Notes: generated by a model not told the origin, from the sequence alone. Numbered from the stretch's first letter, positions 17,664 through 26,908 are shown. The stretch: 64,000 nucleotides of DNA from Mycobacterium scrofulaceum (GCF_002086735.1 NZ_MVIJ01000001.1:62001-126000), one strand, 5' to 3'. Numbers and translations: made by a program.

Positions 17664-18890
17664 ATGCTTGACGAGTTGTGGCAGAACTTCATCCACAACC
17701 TGTTCAAGCCGCTGTTGCTGTTCTTCTATTTCGGGTTTCTCATCCCGATCCTCAAGGTGCGGTTCGAGTTTCCGTACGTGATCTACCAGGGCCTGACCAT
17801 GTATCTGCTGGTGGCCATCGGCTGGCAGGGCGGCGAAGAACTCGCCAAAGTGAAACCGGCCGACCTCGACAACATCGCCGGGTTCGTGGCACTGGGTCTC
17901 GCGCTGAACTTCGCGATCGGGGCGCTCACCTACGTCCTGCTGAGGTATCTGACCCGGCTGCGGCGGGTCGACCGGGCGGCGGTTGCGGGCTACTACGGGT
18001 CGGATTCGGCGGGCACGTTCGCCACCTGCGTCGCCGTCCTGGCCAGCGTCAAGATCGCCTCCGACGCCTACATGCCGGTCCTGCTGGCGTTCATGGAGAT
18101 CCCCGGGTGCCTGGTGGCGCTGTACCTGGTGGCCCGGCTCAGGCATCGGGGGATGGACGAGACCGGGTTCATGCCGGACGAGGACGGCTACACGACGCCC
18201 GCCGCGGTGGGGCCGGGCGCGGCCGCCCAGCACGGGCGGCCCGAGGGCGTCGACGACCGGGCGGAGCGCGGGATCGAGGAAGAGCTGGAGCTCTCGCTCG
18301 AAAAGCGGGAGCACCCGGAGTGGTACGGGGACGGCCGGCAGCGCGCGAAGGCACCGCTGCTGTCGCGCGGGATAGCACAGGAAGTGTTTTTCAACCCCGG
18401 GCTCATCCTCCTCGTCGGCGGCATCGCCATCGGCTTCATCGGTGCGCTGCAGGGCCAGAAGGTGGTGCACGACCAGAACGAGCTCTTCGTCGCCGCGTTC
18501 CAGGGTGTGCTGTGCCTGTTCCTGCTCGAGATGGGCATGACGGCCTCCCGAAAGTTGCGGGATCTCAGGTTGGCCGGCGGCGGGTTCATCGCATTCGGCC
18601 TGGTCGCGCCCAATTTGTTTGCGACCCTGGGCATCGTGGGCGCCTACGCCTACGCGAACCTGACGGACACCCACTTCCAGCCGGGTACCTATGTGCTGTT
18701 CGCCGTGCTGTGCAGTTCGGCGTCGTACATCACGCTGCCCGCCGTGCAGCGGCTGGGCATCCCCGAAGCGAGCCCGACGCTGCCGCTGGCGGCCGCGCTA
18801 GGGCTGACCTTCTCCTACACCGTCACCGTCGGGATTCCGCTCTACATCGAGATCAATCGCGCGGTCGCGCACTGGTTCCCGACCAGCTGA
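17664..18890 (+). CDS. SbtA-type (bicarbonate/anion) permease, copy 2
   Basis: 408-aa close paralogue of the preceding gene: near-identical opening (LWQNFIHNLFKPLLLFFYFG), the same GYYGSDSAGTFATC and LLEMGMTASRKL motifs and the same end (SLGLTFSYN in copy 1 is ALGLTFSYT here). The central hydrophilic loop is the most divergent part. GGGAGG precedes ATG 17664. The 201-bp gap before it may hold its own promoter. Its stop is 3 bp from the stop of convergent hemW. Tandem duplication is clear from sequence; M. tuberculosis has one copy. Whether the two differ in substrate, affinity or form a heteromer is unknown. Confidence 0.8.
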   Translation: MLDELWQNFIHNLFKPLLLFFYFGFLIPILKVRFEFPYVIYQGLTMYLLVAIGWQGGEELAKVKPADLDNIAGFVALGLALNFAIGALTYVLLRYLTRLRRVDRAAVAGYYGSDSAGTFATCVAVLASVKIASDAYMPVLLAFMEIPGCLVALYLVARLRHRGMDETGFMPDEDGYTTPAAVGPGAAAQHGRPEGVDDRAERGIEEELELSLEKREHPEWYGDGRQRAKAPLLSRGIAQEVFFNPGLILLVGGIAIGFIGALQGQKVVHDQNELFVAAFQGVLCLFLLEMGMTASRKLRDLRLAGGGFIAFGLVAPNLFATLGIVGAYAYANLTDTHFQPGTYVLFAVLCSSASYITLPAVQRLGIPEASPTLPLAAALGLTFSYTVTVGIPLYIEINRAVAHWFPTS

Positions 18891-18893
18891 GCA

Positions 18894-20066
18894 CTATCCC
18901 AGGACGGTGCGCACCACCGCGTCGGCCAGCAGGCGTCCGCGCGGCGTGAGGACGAACCGGTCGTCGGCTGACACCAGCAACCCGTCGGCGACCGCGCCCT
19001 CGGCGCGCCGCCGTTCGGCCGGGTCCAGCACGTCGTGCGGAAGCCCTTGCCGCAGCCGGGTTTTCAACAGCACGTCCTCGGTGTGCAGGGCGTCGGGGTC
19101 CAGCAGCTCGAAGCCACCCACCGGGAGCGCGGCGCGGGCCAGCATCTCCGCATAGGCATTGGGGTGCTTGACGTTCCACCACCGCACGGCGCCGACGTGG
19201 CCGTGCGCTCCCGGGCCGGCGCCCCACCACTGGCCACCGTCCCAGTAGCCGAGATTGTGTCGGCATTCACCGCCCGGCCGCGACCAGTTGGACACTTCGT
19301 ACCAAGTCAGCCCGGCCTCGGACAGCCGGGCATCGACCAGCTCGTAGCGGTGCGCGAGCACGTCGTCGTCGGGAGCCGCCAGCTCGCCCCGCCGAACGCG
19401 GCGGGCGAGTGCGGTGCCCTCCTCGACGACCAGGGCGTACGCCGACACATGATCGACGCCGGTCTCGACCGCCGTGTCGACCGAACGCAGCAGGTCGTCG
19501 TCCGACTCCCCCGGCGTGCCATAGATGAGATCGAGGCTGACGTGTTCGAAGCCCGCGTCCAACGCCTCGCGGGCCGCGGCCGCCGATCGGTTCGGGGTGT
19601 GAATGCGGTCCAGCACCCCCAGCACCGTCGGCGACACCGACTGCATGCCGAGCGACACCCGCGTGTAGCCGGCCGCGCGGGCGGCATCGAAGAAGTCCGG
19701 CCAGGCCGACTCGGGGTTGGCCTCGGTGGTGATCTCGGCATCGGGCGCCAACGCGAAATGCTCCCGCACCATGTCCAGCAACGACGCCACGCGCGCGCCG
19801 CCCAGCAGGGACGGCGTCCCTCCCCCGACGAACACGGTGTCCACGGTCGGCCCGGAGAGCCGCTCCGCGGCCAGTTGCAGCTCGGTCCGCAGCGCCGCCA
19901 GCCAGGCGTCGGGATTCACTCCCCCCAACTCGGCCGGGGTGTAGGTGTTGAAATCGCAGTAACCGCAACGGGTTATGCAGAAGGGAACGTGGACGTACAC
20001 CCCGAATGGCCGCCCGGGGACGGGCCGCAACTCGGGCAGCGCGACCGCTTCCTCGCGAAGTGTCAT
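18894..20066 (-). CDS. hemW: Radical SAM heme chaperone HemW
   Basis: 390-aa radical SAM protein. The [4Fe-4S] motif is CITRCGYCDF near residue 32; the residue after the third motif Cys plus one is Phe, whereas true coproporphyrinogen dehydrogenase HemN has a fourth Cys there, so HemW (heme chaperone) is the better call although M. tuberculosis Rv2388c was long labelled hemN. Other landmarks are VFVGGGTPSLL, EANPES, SLGMQS and LIYGTPGES. Inserts or carries heme for respiratory enzymes. ATG at 20066. The neighbours rpfD and Rv2390c found next to it in M. tuberculosis are absent. Confidence 0.92.
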   Translation of the reverse strand: MTLREEAVALPELRPVPGRPFGVYVHVPFCITRCGYCDFNTYTPAELGGVNPDAWLAALRTELQLAAERLSGPTVDTVFVGGGTPSLLGGARVASLLDMVREHFALAPDAEITTEANPESAWPDFFDAARAAGYTRVSLGMQSVSPTVLGVLDRIHTPNRSAAAAREALDAGFEHVSLDLIYGTPGESDDDLLRSVDTAVETGVDHVSAYALVVEEGTALARRVRRGELAAPDDDVLAHRYELVDARLSEAGLTWYEVSNWSRPGGECRHNLGYWDGGQWWGAGPGAHGHVGAVRWWNVKHPNAYAEMLARAALPVGGFELLDPDALHTEDVLLKTRLRQGLPHDVLDPAERRRAEGAVADGLLVSADDRFVLTPRGRLLADAVVRTVLG

Positions 20067-20249
20067 GCCAAATCATCCCACGGCGCGCCGCCCGCGACCG
20101 GGCGCCGAGCCCGCCCGAACCGTGCCACGCGGCCGCTATTCCTGGGTTTCTTTACCCGCGTGGCCGGCTTGACCGTGGAATTCCGCTCACCGTGAACGGA
20201 TATTTCACCTGGTGGCGTGACCCCCCGGTGGGCGTGGCACAATGGGGGC

Positions 20250-20342
20250 GTGACCGTCGCTTCGCCCAGCCTGCGCATTGCGCTCGTGGCGCGGCGGCAC
20301 ATTGATCTCAAGCGTGTTTGCAGCTGTTGCTGTCTCCCTTGA
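20250..20342 (+). CDS. Polycysteine leader peptide, cysteine attenuator for nirA-cysH
   Basis: 30-codon ORF, GTG 20250 to TGA 20342, ending RVCSCCCLP with four Cys in five codons. The -10-like CACAAT (20238-20243) ends 6 nt before the GTG and there is no Shine-Dalgarno, so the mRNA is probably leaderless. Short leaderless polycysteine ORFs upstream of sulfur genes are described in M. smegmatis, including before nirA: with low Cys-tRNA the ribosome stalls and structure changes let downstream translation proceed. Between this ORF and nirA are a CAGCTG pairing option with the Cys codons (CCAGCTGG at 20370-20377) and a stem TGGCATCGG/CCGATACCA (20374-20382, 20393-20401; one mismatch). Confidence 0.85.
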   Translation: MTVASPSLRIALVARRHIDLKRVCSCCCLP

Positions 20343-20450
20343 TGTCGTAGACCCGCCCACCTGTACGTCCAGCTGGCATCGGATCTGCGCCGCCGATACC
20401 ACCGGTGAGCTGTGCTTCTATGCCTGCGATGTCGAAAAGGAGACCTCTTG

Positions 20451-22130
20451 ATGACCACAGCCCGTCCCGCTGGGGCGCCCAAGAAGGCCCGCAACGAGGG
20501 CCAGTGGGCGCTGGGAGATCGGGAGCCGCTCAACCCCAACGAGGAGATGAAGCACGCCGGCGCCCCGCTCGACGTGCGCGAACGCATCGAGAACGTGTAC
20601 GCCAAGGCCGGGTTCGACAGCATCGACAAGAGCGACCTGCGTGGCCGTTTCCGCTGGTGGGGCCTCTACACCCAGCGCGAACAGGGCTACGACGGCACCT
20701 TCACCGGCGACGAGAACGCCGATCTCCTGGAGGCCAAGTACTTCATGATGCGGGTGCGCTGCGACGGCGGCGCGCTGTCGGCCGCCGCGCTGCGTACGGT
20801 CGGCCAGATCTCGATCGACTTCGGCCGCGACACCGCCGACATCTCCGATCGCCAGAACGTGCAGATGCACTGGATCGAGGTCGAGAACGTCCCGGAGATC
20901 TGGCGGCGGCTCGCCGACGTGGGCCTGCAGACCGCCGAGGCGTGCGGCGACTGCCCGCGCGTCATCCTCGGTTCGCCGCTGGCCGGCGAGTCCCTCGACG
21001 AGGTGCTCGATCCGACCTGGGCGATCGACGAGATCGTGCGCCGCTACATCGGCAAGCCTGAGTTCGCCGACCTGCCCCGCAAATACAAGACCGCGATCTC
21101 GGGTCTGCAGGACGTCGCGCACGAGATCAACGACATCGCCTTCATCGGCGTCCACCACCCCGAGCACGGGCCCGGCCTGGACCTGTGGGTCGGCGGCGGC
21201 CTGTCCACCAACCCGATGCTGGCCCAGCGGGTCGGCGCCTGGGTGCCGCTGGACGAGGTGCCCGAGGTCTGGGAGGCCGTCACGTCGATTTTCCGCGATT
21301 ACGGCTACCGGCGGCTGCGGTCCAAGGCCCGGTTGAAGTTCTTGATCAAGGACTGGGGCATCGAAAGGTTCCGGGAAGTCCTCGAAACCGAGTACCTCAA
21401 GCGGCCCCTGATCGACGGCCCGGCCCCCGAGCCGCTGAAGCATCCGATCGATCACGTCGGCGTACAGCGGCTCAAGAACGGGCTCAACGCCGTCGGGGCG
21501 GCCCCGATCGCCGGACGCGTCTCGGGCACCGTCCTCTCGGCGGTGGCCGACCTGATGGAGGCCGCCGGCTCGGACCGGGTGCGGTTCACCCCCTACCAGA
21601 AGCTGGTCATCCTCGACGTCGCCGACGACAAGCTCGACGATGTGCTCGCCGGGCTGGAGGCGCTGGGACTGCAAACCACACCGTCGCGGTGGCGCCGAAA
21701 CCTGATGGCCTGCACCGGGATCGAATACTGCAAGCTGTCGTTCGCCGAAACCCGGGGCAAGGCACAGGTTTTGGTGCCCGAGCTGGAACGCCGACTCGAG
21801 GACGTCAACGCGGCGCTCGACGTGCCGATCACCGTCAACATCAACGGTTGCCCGAATTCGTGTGCCCGGATACAGGTGGCCGACATCGGCTTCAAGGGTC
21901 AAATGGTCGACGACGGTCACGGCGGCTCCGTCGAGGGCTTTCAGGTGCACCTGGGCGGCAGCCTCGGACTGGACAGCGGATTCGGGCGGAAGCTGCGCCA
22001 GCACAAGGTCACCAGCGACGAATTGGGCGACTACATCGACCGGGTGGTGCGCAACTTCCTCAAGCACCGCAGTGCGGGAGAACGGTTCGCGCAGTGGGCG
22101 ATTCGGGCGGAAGAGGACGATCTTCGATGA
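20451..22130 (+). CDS. nirA: Ferredoxin-dependent sulfite reductase NirA/SirA
   Basis: 559-aa siroheme/[4Fe-4S] reductase that converts sulfite to sulfide for cysteine synthesis. Cluster ligands are in ACTGIEYCKLSF (CxxxxxC) and INGCPNSCARIQ (CxxxC). The two-fold ferredoxin-reductase-like repeats are typical: LRGRFRWWGLYTQREQGYDG and RISDRQNVQMHW-type motif DISDRQNVQMHWIE near the N-terminus. AAAGGAGA precedes ATG 20451. It overlaps cysH by four bases (ATGA). Annotated as nitrite reductase in older work; in mycobacteria it is a sulfite reductase. Expected to be controlled by the cysteine leader upstream. Confidence 0.95.
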   Translation: MTTARPAGAPKKARNEGQWALGDREPLNPNEEMKHAGAPLDVRERIENVYAKAGFDSIDKSDLRGRFRWWGLYTQREQGYDGTFTGDENADLLEAKYFMMRVRCDGGALSAAALRTVGQISIDFGRDTADISDRQNVQMHWIEVENVPEIWRRLADVGLQTAEACGDCPRVILGSPLAGESLDEVLDPTWAIDEIVRRYIGKPEFADLPRKYKTAISGLQDVAHEINDIAFIGVHHPEHGPGLDLWVGGGLSTNPMLAQRVGAWVPLDEVPEVWEAVTSIFRDYGYRRLRSKARLKFLIKDWGIERFREVLETEYLKRPLIDGPAPEPLKHPIDHVGVQRLKNGLNAVGAAPIAGRVSGTVLSAVADLMEAAGSDRVRFTPYQKLVILDVADDKLDDVLAGLEALGLQTTPSRWRRNLMACTGIEYCKLSFAETRGKAQVLVPELERRLEDVNAALDVPITVNINGCPNSCARIQVADIGFKGQMVDDGHGGSVEGFQVHLGGSLGLDSGFGRKLRQHKVTSDELGDYIDRVVRNFLKHRSAGERFAQWAIRAEEDDLR

Positions 22131-22870
22131 GTGGGCAGGCAACGAAACGGACCGAAGCAGAACTGCGGGACCTCGCGGCGCGTGGCGCCGCGGAGCTCGA
22201 GGGCGCCAGCGCCACCGAGGTGTTGCGTTGGACCGATGAGACCTTCGGCGGAGTCAACGGGCCCCGCGGCTGGGCGACCTGCAACTACGTGCTGACCTCC
22301 AGCATGCAGGAGGCCGTGTTGATCGATCTGGCGGCCAGGGTCCGGCCGGGCGTGCCGGTGGTCTTCCTGGACACGGGCTACCACTTCGCCGAAACCATCG
22401 GAACCCGGGACGCCGTCGAGTCGGTCTACGACATCCACCTGCTCGACATCACCCCCGAGCGGACGGTGGCCGAGCAGGACCGGTTGCTGGGGAAGAACCT
22501 GTTCACCCGCGATCCGGGCGAGTGCTGCCGGTTGCGCAAGGTGGTGCCGCTGCGGCGGGTACTGAGCGGATACTCCGCCTGGGTGACCGGATTACGCCGC
22601 AGCGAGGCGGCGACTCGCGCCAACGCGCCGGTGATCGCCTTCGACGAGGGCTTCAAGCTGGTGAAGATCAACCCGCTGGTGGCGTGGACCGACGAGGACA
22701 TGCAGAACTACATCGACGAGCACGGGGTGTTGGTCAATCCGCTTGTCTACGACGGGTATCCGTCGATCGGCTGCGCTCCGTGCACGGCGAAGCCGCTCGC
22801 CGGCGCCGACCCGCGCAGCGGGCGCTGGCAGGGGTTGTCGAAGACCGAGTGCGGGCTGCACGCCTCCTGA
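22127..22870 (+). CDS. cysH: APS reductase CysH
   Basis: 247-aa adenylylsulfate reductase producing sulfite and AMP, feeding NirA. The [4Fe-4S] cysteines appear as the pair in DPGECCRLRK and the pair in IGCAPCTAKP, the CC...CxxC pattern that marks APS rather than PAPS reductases. The catalytic cysteine is in the C-terminal KTECGLH. Substrate-binding landmarks FLDTGYHFAET and VTGLRRSEAATR are intact. It overlaps the nirA stop by four bases, indicating coupled translation. No sirohydrochlorin chelatase gene follows, unlike M. tuberculosis; the convergent cysA stop is 12 bp away. Confidence 0.96.
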   Translation: MSGQATKRTEAELRDLAARGAAELEGASATEVLRWTDETFGGVNGPRGWATCNYVLTSSMQEAVLIDLAARVRPGVPVVFLDTGYHFAETIGTRDAVESVYDIHLLDITPERTVAEQDRLLGKNLFTRDPGECCRLRKVVPLRRVLSGYSAWVTGLRRSEAATRANAPVIAFDEGFKLVKINPLVAWTDEDMQNYIDEHGVLVNPLVYDGYPSIGCAPCTAKPLAGADPRSGRWQGLSKTECGLHAS

Positions 22871-22882
22871 GGCGCCCGCCGG

Positions 22883-23974
22883 TCAGGCCGACGTCAGCGT
22901 CGTCTGATCCTGGCCGGCGCCGGGATCGTCGCCACCGTTGGCCGACGCGTTGACGCTGATCGGCGGCACCCGAGTCGCCCGCACGTAAACGGTGTCGCCC
23001 TCGTTCAGGGCCAGCGCCTCGGCGTCGCCCCGGGTGATCTGGGCGATGAAGGAGCCGCCGGTGGCGGCGCTGGTCAGTTCCACCCGCACCTCGAAGCCCA
23101 GCACCACCACGCGATCGACGGTCGCCCGCAGGACGCCGGTGGATTCCCCGGTGCCGTCGGCCGCGGCGACCGCCATGTCCGGGGTGCGGCCGACCCGGAT
23201 GTCGTGCGGCCGCACCAGCGTGCCGTTCAGCGTGGAAACCGCGCCCAGGAAGGACATCACGAACGCGTTCGCCGGGGCGTCGTAGACCTCCGTGGGGGTT
23301 CCGACCTGCTCGATGCGGCCCTGGTTGAGCACGGCGATCCGGTCGGCGACGTCGAGCGCCTCGGACTGGTCGTGGGTGACCAGCACCGTGGTCACGTGCA
23401 CCTCGTCGTGCAGGCGGCGCAACCACGCCCGCAGGTCCTCGCGCACCTTGGCGTCCAGCGCGCCGAACGGCTCGTCGAGCAACAGCACCTGGGGGTCGAC
23501 CGCCAAGGCCCGCGCAAGTGCCATCCGCTGTCGTTGGCCACCGGACAGCTGGTTGGGATAGCGGTTCTGAAACCCGCTCAGCCCCACCACTTCCAGCAGG
23601 TTGTCGACCTTGGCCTTGACCTCCGCCTTGGGCCGCTTGCGGATCTTCAACCCGTAGGCCACGTTGTCCCGGACGGTCAGATGCTTGAACGCCGCATAAT
23701 GCTGGAACACGAAGCCGATCCCGCGGCGTTGCGGCGGCACCCGGGTCACGTCGAGTCCGTCGATCGTGACCGTTCCGCTGTCGGGCCGGTCGAGGCCGGC
23801 GATGGCACGCAACAGGGTCGACTTGCCGGAACCGCTGGGCCCCAACAACGCGGTCAGGGAACCGGCGGGCACGACGAAGTTGACGTTGTCCAGCGCCACG
23901 AAATCGCCGTAGCGCTTGCACGCGTCCCGCACGACGATCGCGTGTTCGGTGCGGGCCGCCCCCGGGCCGGTCAT
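22883..23974 (-). CDS. cysA: Sulfate/thiosulfate ABC transporter ATPase CysA
   Basis: 363-aa ATP-binding subunit of the sulfate importer. Walker A is [11 protein letters not shown], the signature [15 protein letters not shown], Walker [13 protein letters not shown], and the switch histidine is in [12 protein letters not shown]-terminal TOBE-like extension (residues about 250-350, with [13 protein letters not shown]) is typical of CysA. Last gene of the leftward subI-cysT-cysW-cysA operon; its ATG overlaps the cysW stop by four bases. Expected to be controlled with the operon by the polycysteine leader upstream of subI. Confidence 0.96.
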   Translation of the reverse strand: MTGPGAARTEHAIVVRDACKRYGDFVALDNVNFVVPAGSLTALLGPSGSGKSTLLRAIAGLDRPDSGTVTIDGLDVTRVPPQRRGIGFVFQHYAAFKHLTVRDNVAYGLKIRKRPKAEVKAKVDNLLEVVGLSGFQNRYPNQLSGGQRQRMALARALAVDPQVLLLDEPFGALDAKVREDLRAWLRRLHDEVHVTTVLVTHDQSEALDVADRIAVLNQGRIEQVGTPTEVYDAPANAFVMSFLGAVSTLNGTLVRPHDIRVGRTPDMAVAAADGTGESTGVLRATVDRVVVLGFEVRVELTSAATGGSFIAQITRGDAEALALNEGDTVYVRATRVPPISVNASANGGDDPGAGQDQTTLTSA

Positions 23975-24804
23975 GCCCACATCTCCTTGTCGGCCCGGGC
24001 CGCTCGCGTCCGGCGGACGTCGAGCAGCACCTGGAAGATCAGCACCAGCACCGAGACCGCCATCAGCAGCGTCGACAGCGCGTAGGCCCCGTACTCGGCG
24101 CCCCGGTTGTAGCGATCCGACACAAGCAGCGTCAGCGTTTGCGATGTTCCCGGCAGGTTGGACGACACCATGATCACCGCGCCGTATTCGCCGAGCGTAC
24201 GGGCGACGGTCAGCACGATGCCGTAGGTCAGCCCCCACCGGATGGACGGCAGCGTGATCCGCCAAAACGTTTGCCACCAACCGGAACCCAGCGTCGCCGC
24301 CGCCTCCTCCTGATCGGTGCCCAATTCGTGCAGGACCGGTTCCACCTCACGCACGACGAACGGCAGGGTGACGAAGACGCTCGCGAGCACGATGCCGGGC
24401 AGACCGAAGATGATTTTGAAGCCAAGATCCTTCTCGAGGAAGCCGAAGGCGCCGGCCGATCCCCACAGCAGGATCAGCGCGACGCCCACGATGACCGGCG
24501 ACACCGCGAACGGCAGGTCGATGATCGCCTGCAGGACGCCTTTGCCACGGAATCGGTTGCGCGCCAGGACCAGTGCGGTCGGGATGCCGAACAGCACGTT
24601 CAGCGGCACCACGATGGCCACCACCAGAAGCGACAGGTCCAGCGCCGAGATCGCGGCGGGGGTGCTGACCCAGTCGAAGAACTGGCCGAACCCGGGCCGG
24701 AACGTGCGCCACAGGATCAGCGCGACCGGGACGACGACCAGCACGAAGACATAGGCCAGCGCGACATAGCGGATCAGGTAGCGCACCCGGGCCGACGACG
24801 TCAC
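23971..24804 (-). CDS. cysW: Sulfate ABC transporter permease CysW
   Basis: 277-aa inner-membrane permease with about six membrane segments. The EAA loop that contacts the ATPase is visible as [30 protein letters not shown] at 24804 overlaps the cysT stop (GTGA), so it is translationally coupled. Together with CysT it forms the channel for sulfate. The Leu-rich first segment ([18 protein letters not shown]) begins near residue 13. No oddities; usual family length. Confidence 0.95.
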   Translation of the reverse strand: MTSSARVRYLIRYVALAYVFVLVVVPVALILWRTFRPGFGQFFDWVSTPAAISALDLSLLVVAIVVPLNVLFGIPTALVLARNRFRGKGVLQAIIDLPFAVSPVIVGVALILLWGSAGAFGFLEKDLGFKIIFGLPGIVLASVFVTLPFVVREVEPVLHELGTDQEEAAATLGSGWWQTFWRITLPSIRWGLTYGIVLTVARTLGEYGAVIMVSSNLPGTSQTLTLLVSDRYNRGAEYGAYALSTLLMAVSVLVLIFQVLLDVRRTRAARADKEMWA

Positions 24805-25688
24805 GCGGCCATCTCCTCGCGTTTGGCGGCGCGCGAGCCGACGATGCGCAGCACGAGCAGCACCAGGAACGAAATCACCAGCAACACAATCGAGATCGCC
24901 GCGGCGCCGGTGCGATCGTCGTTCTCGATCAAGGTCCGTATCCACTGCGATGACACTTCGGTCTTTCCCGGCACCGCCCCGCCGATCAGCACCACCGAAC
25001 CGAACTCGCCGATCGCGCGCGAGAACGCCAGGCCCGCGCCGGACAACAGCGCCGGCGTCAACGACGGCAGCACGACCGACGTGAAGATCTTCGGCGCGGT
25101 GGCGCCCAGCGAGGCCGCCGCCTCCTCGGTCTCGCGATCGATTTCCAGCAGCACCGGCTGGACCGCCCGCACCACGAACGGCAGCGTCACGAAGGCCAAC
25201 GCCACCGCCACCCCCCACGCGGTGTGTTGCAGATGCAGACCGACCGGGCTGTTGTTGCCGTACAGGGCCAGCATCACCAGGCTGGCGACGATGGTGGGCA
25301 GCGCGAACGGAAGATCGATGACCGCGTCGACCAGCCGCTTGCCGGCGAAGTCGTCGCGGACCAGCACCCAGGCGATCAGCAGGCCGAACACCAGATTGAC
25401 GACGGTCACTGCGGCCGAAATTGTCAGCGTCACCCGGAACGAGTCCAGCGCGGCGTTCGACGTGACCGCCGACCAGAACGCCTCCCAGCCGCCACCGACG
25501 GCCTGCCAGGCGATCGCGGCGAGCGGCAGCAACACGATCACCGACAGCCAGACGACGGCCACCCCGAAGCGCAGCGTCGCGCCGGCCGGCCCGCGGCCAC
25601 GCCGCCCGCCCCCGAGGGGCGCGTCACCGCCGGCGTCGTCGAATCCGGACCCGGCCAGGCGCGGCCCCCCGGTCGTCGCCGCCGTCAT
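24801..25688 (-). CDS. cysT: Sulfate ABC transporter permease CysT
   Basis: 295-aa inner-membrane permease with a roughly 38-residue Gly-rich cytoplasmic N-terminus and then about six membrane segments. The EAA loop reads EEAAASLGATAPKIFTSVVLPSLTPAL. ATG at 25688 overlaps the subI stop by four bases. Partner of CysW. The N-terminal tail (residues 1-38, many Gly/Arg) is longer than in the E. coli protein, as in other mycobacteria. Confidence 0.95.
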   Translation of the reverse strand: MTAATTGGPRLAGSGFDDAGGDAPLGGGRRGRGPAGATLRFGVAVVWLSVIVLLPLAAIAWQAVGGGWEAFWSAVTSNAALDSFRVTLTISAAVTVVNLVFGLLIAWVLVRDDFAGKRLVDAVIDLPFALPTIVASLVMLALYGNNSPVGLHLQHTAWGVAVALAFVTLPFVVRAVQPVLLEIDRETEEAAASLGATAPKIFTSVVLPSLTPALLSGAGLAFSRAIGEFGSVVLIGGAVPGKTEVSSQWIRTLIENDDRTGAAAISIVLLVISFLVLLVLRIVGSRAAKREEMAA

Positions 25689-26722
25689 CCGGTGGCCTGC
25701 ATGTAGATCTTGGTGATGCTGCCGGTGCTCTTGTCGAACAGCTGCGGGTCGATCGCGTTCCAGCCGCCCAGGTCGGCGACCGTCCACAGTTTCGCCGGTA
25801 CCGGATACTGGTCGCGGAATTCGGCCGCCACGGCCGGATCGACCGGACGGAAACCGGCCTGCGCCCACAACTTCTGCGCCGCGGCTGTGTACTGGAAGTT
25901 CTTGAAGGCGGTCGCGGCGCCCAGGTGCGTGCTGGTGCTCACCACCGCCACCGGGTTCTCGATCTTGAAGGTCTGTTGCGGGATGACGTGTTCGACCGGT
26001 TTGCCCGCGCGCTCGGTGGCGATCGCCTCGTTCTCGTAGCTGATCAACACGTCCCCGCTGCCCTGGACGAACACGTCGGTGGCTTCCCGGCCCGACCCGG
26101 GGCGCAGTTTGACGTGTTCGCTCACCAGCTTGCCGACGAAATCGATTCCCGCCTGGCCGTCCTGGCCGCCACGGCTCTCAACGGCGTACGGCGCGAGCAG
26201 ATTCCACTTGGCCGAGCCCGAACTCAACGGGCTGGGCGTGATCACCTCGACGCCGGGGCGGACGAGGTCGTCCCAGTCCTTGATGTTCTTGGGATTGCCC
26301 TTACGCACCACCAGGGCGACCACCGACCCGAACGGGATGCCCTTGGTGGCGTCGGCGTTCCACTCTTTGGAAACCTTGCCCGCCTTCACCAGCCGGGTGA
26401 TGTCCGGTTCGACCGAGAAGTTGACCACGTCGGCCGGTTTGCCGTCGAGGACTCCGCGCGACTGGTCACCGGAGGCGCCGTAGGAGGTGACCACCTGCAC
26501 GGCCTTGCCCTCGTCGGCGGCGTTGAACGCGGGAATCACCTTGCTCCAGCCGGGTTCCGGGGCGGAGTAGGCGACCAGGGTCAGGCTGGTGTGCGCGTTG
26601 GCGGGCCCGCCCCCGCCGACAACGTCGCTGGCACCGCCGCCGCACCCTGCGACGACGGCGACGATCAGCGCGAGCGTGACCACCGGCCGCCAGCGCGGCG
26701 CGCCGGTGATGTCGTTGGGCAT
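25685..26722 (-). CDS. subI: Sulfate-binding lipoprotein SubI
   Basis: 345-aa periplasmic-type binding protein for sulfate. It has a signal peptide with a clear lipobox (VVAGC near residue 26), then the sulfate-binding protein fold: VTSYGASGDQSRGV, NFSVEPDITRLVKAGKV, PSPLSSGSAKWNLLAPYA and GSGDVLISYENEA. ATG at 26722 places the signal peptide correctly; an earlier in-frame start would put 42 non-signal residues in front of it. First structural gene of subI-cysT-cysW-cysA; a leaderless polycysteine ORF ends 116 bp upstream. Confidence 0.95.
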   Translation of the reverse strand: MPNDITGAPRWRPVVTLALIVAVVAGCGGGASDVVGGGGPANAHTSLTLVAYSAPEPGWSKVIPAFNAADEGKAVQVVTSYGASGDQSRGVLDGKPADVVNFSVEPDITRLVKAGKVSKEWNADATKGIPFGSVVALVVRKGNPKNIKDWDDLVRPGVEVITPSPLSSGSAKWNLLAPYAVESRGGQDGQAGIDFVGKLVSEHVKLRPGSGREATDVFVQGSGDVLISYENEAIATERAGKPVEHVIPQQTFKIENPVAVVSTSTHLGAATAFKNFQYTAAAQKLWAQAGFRPVDPAVAAEFRDQYPVPAKLWTVADLGGWNAIDPQLFDKSTGSITKIYMQATG

Positions 26723-26838
26723 TCGGGCCTTCCAGAGCGGGGACTTACGGTTTTTGGTCCCGTTTTCCTGCGGAAAGGCGCCTTGAACGAGGGGAGACCT
26801 CACACAACCCCATACCAGACCGCACACGGGTTTGGCAG

Positions 26839-26895
26839 TCAGCGACAACAGTGCACGAAGACATGGCGCTCCACGACGCCGGATGTCTCATGCAT
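26839..26895 (-). CDS. Polycysteine leader peptide, cysteine attenuator for subI-cysTWA
   Basis: 18-codon ORF, MHETSGVVERHVFVHCCR, ending in two consecutive cysteine codons. The ATG at 26895 lies exactly 7 nt after a TAGGCT -10 (26903-26908), which is the spacing of leaderless mycobacterial transcripts, and no Shine-Dalgarno is present. It is followed by 116 bp of leader before subI. In M. smegmatis a polycysteine short ORF precedes the subI homologue, and this fits the same cysteine-responsive attenuation. The pairing structures downstream were not resolved by eye. Confidence 0.8.
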   Translation of the reverse strand: MHETSGVVERHVFVHCCR

Positions 26896-26902
26896 GGCCG
26901 GA

Positions 26903-26908
26903 AGCCTA
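26903..26908 (-). promoter_or_regulatory. -10 element of the subI operon
   Basis: TAGGCT fits the mycobacterial SigA -10 pattern TANNNT and is 7 nt upstream of the leader-peptide ATG. No obvious -35 was identified. Confidence 0.55.

Noticed and set aside
18894-20066. Calling this gene coproporphyrinogen dehydrogenase HemN
   Set aside because: The fourth cysteine of the HemN motif is replaced by Phe (CITRCGYCDF), so HemW fits better.
20412-20450. Upstream extension of nirA starting at 20412
   Set aside because: It would read through the strong AAAGGAGA ribosome site that serves ATG 20451, and adds a Cys-rich 13-residue tail not expected in the family.
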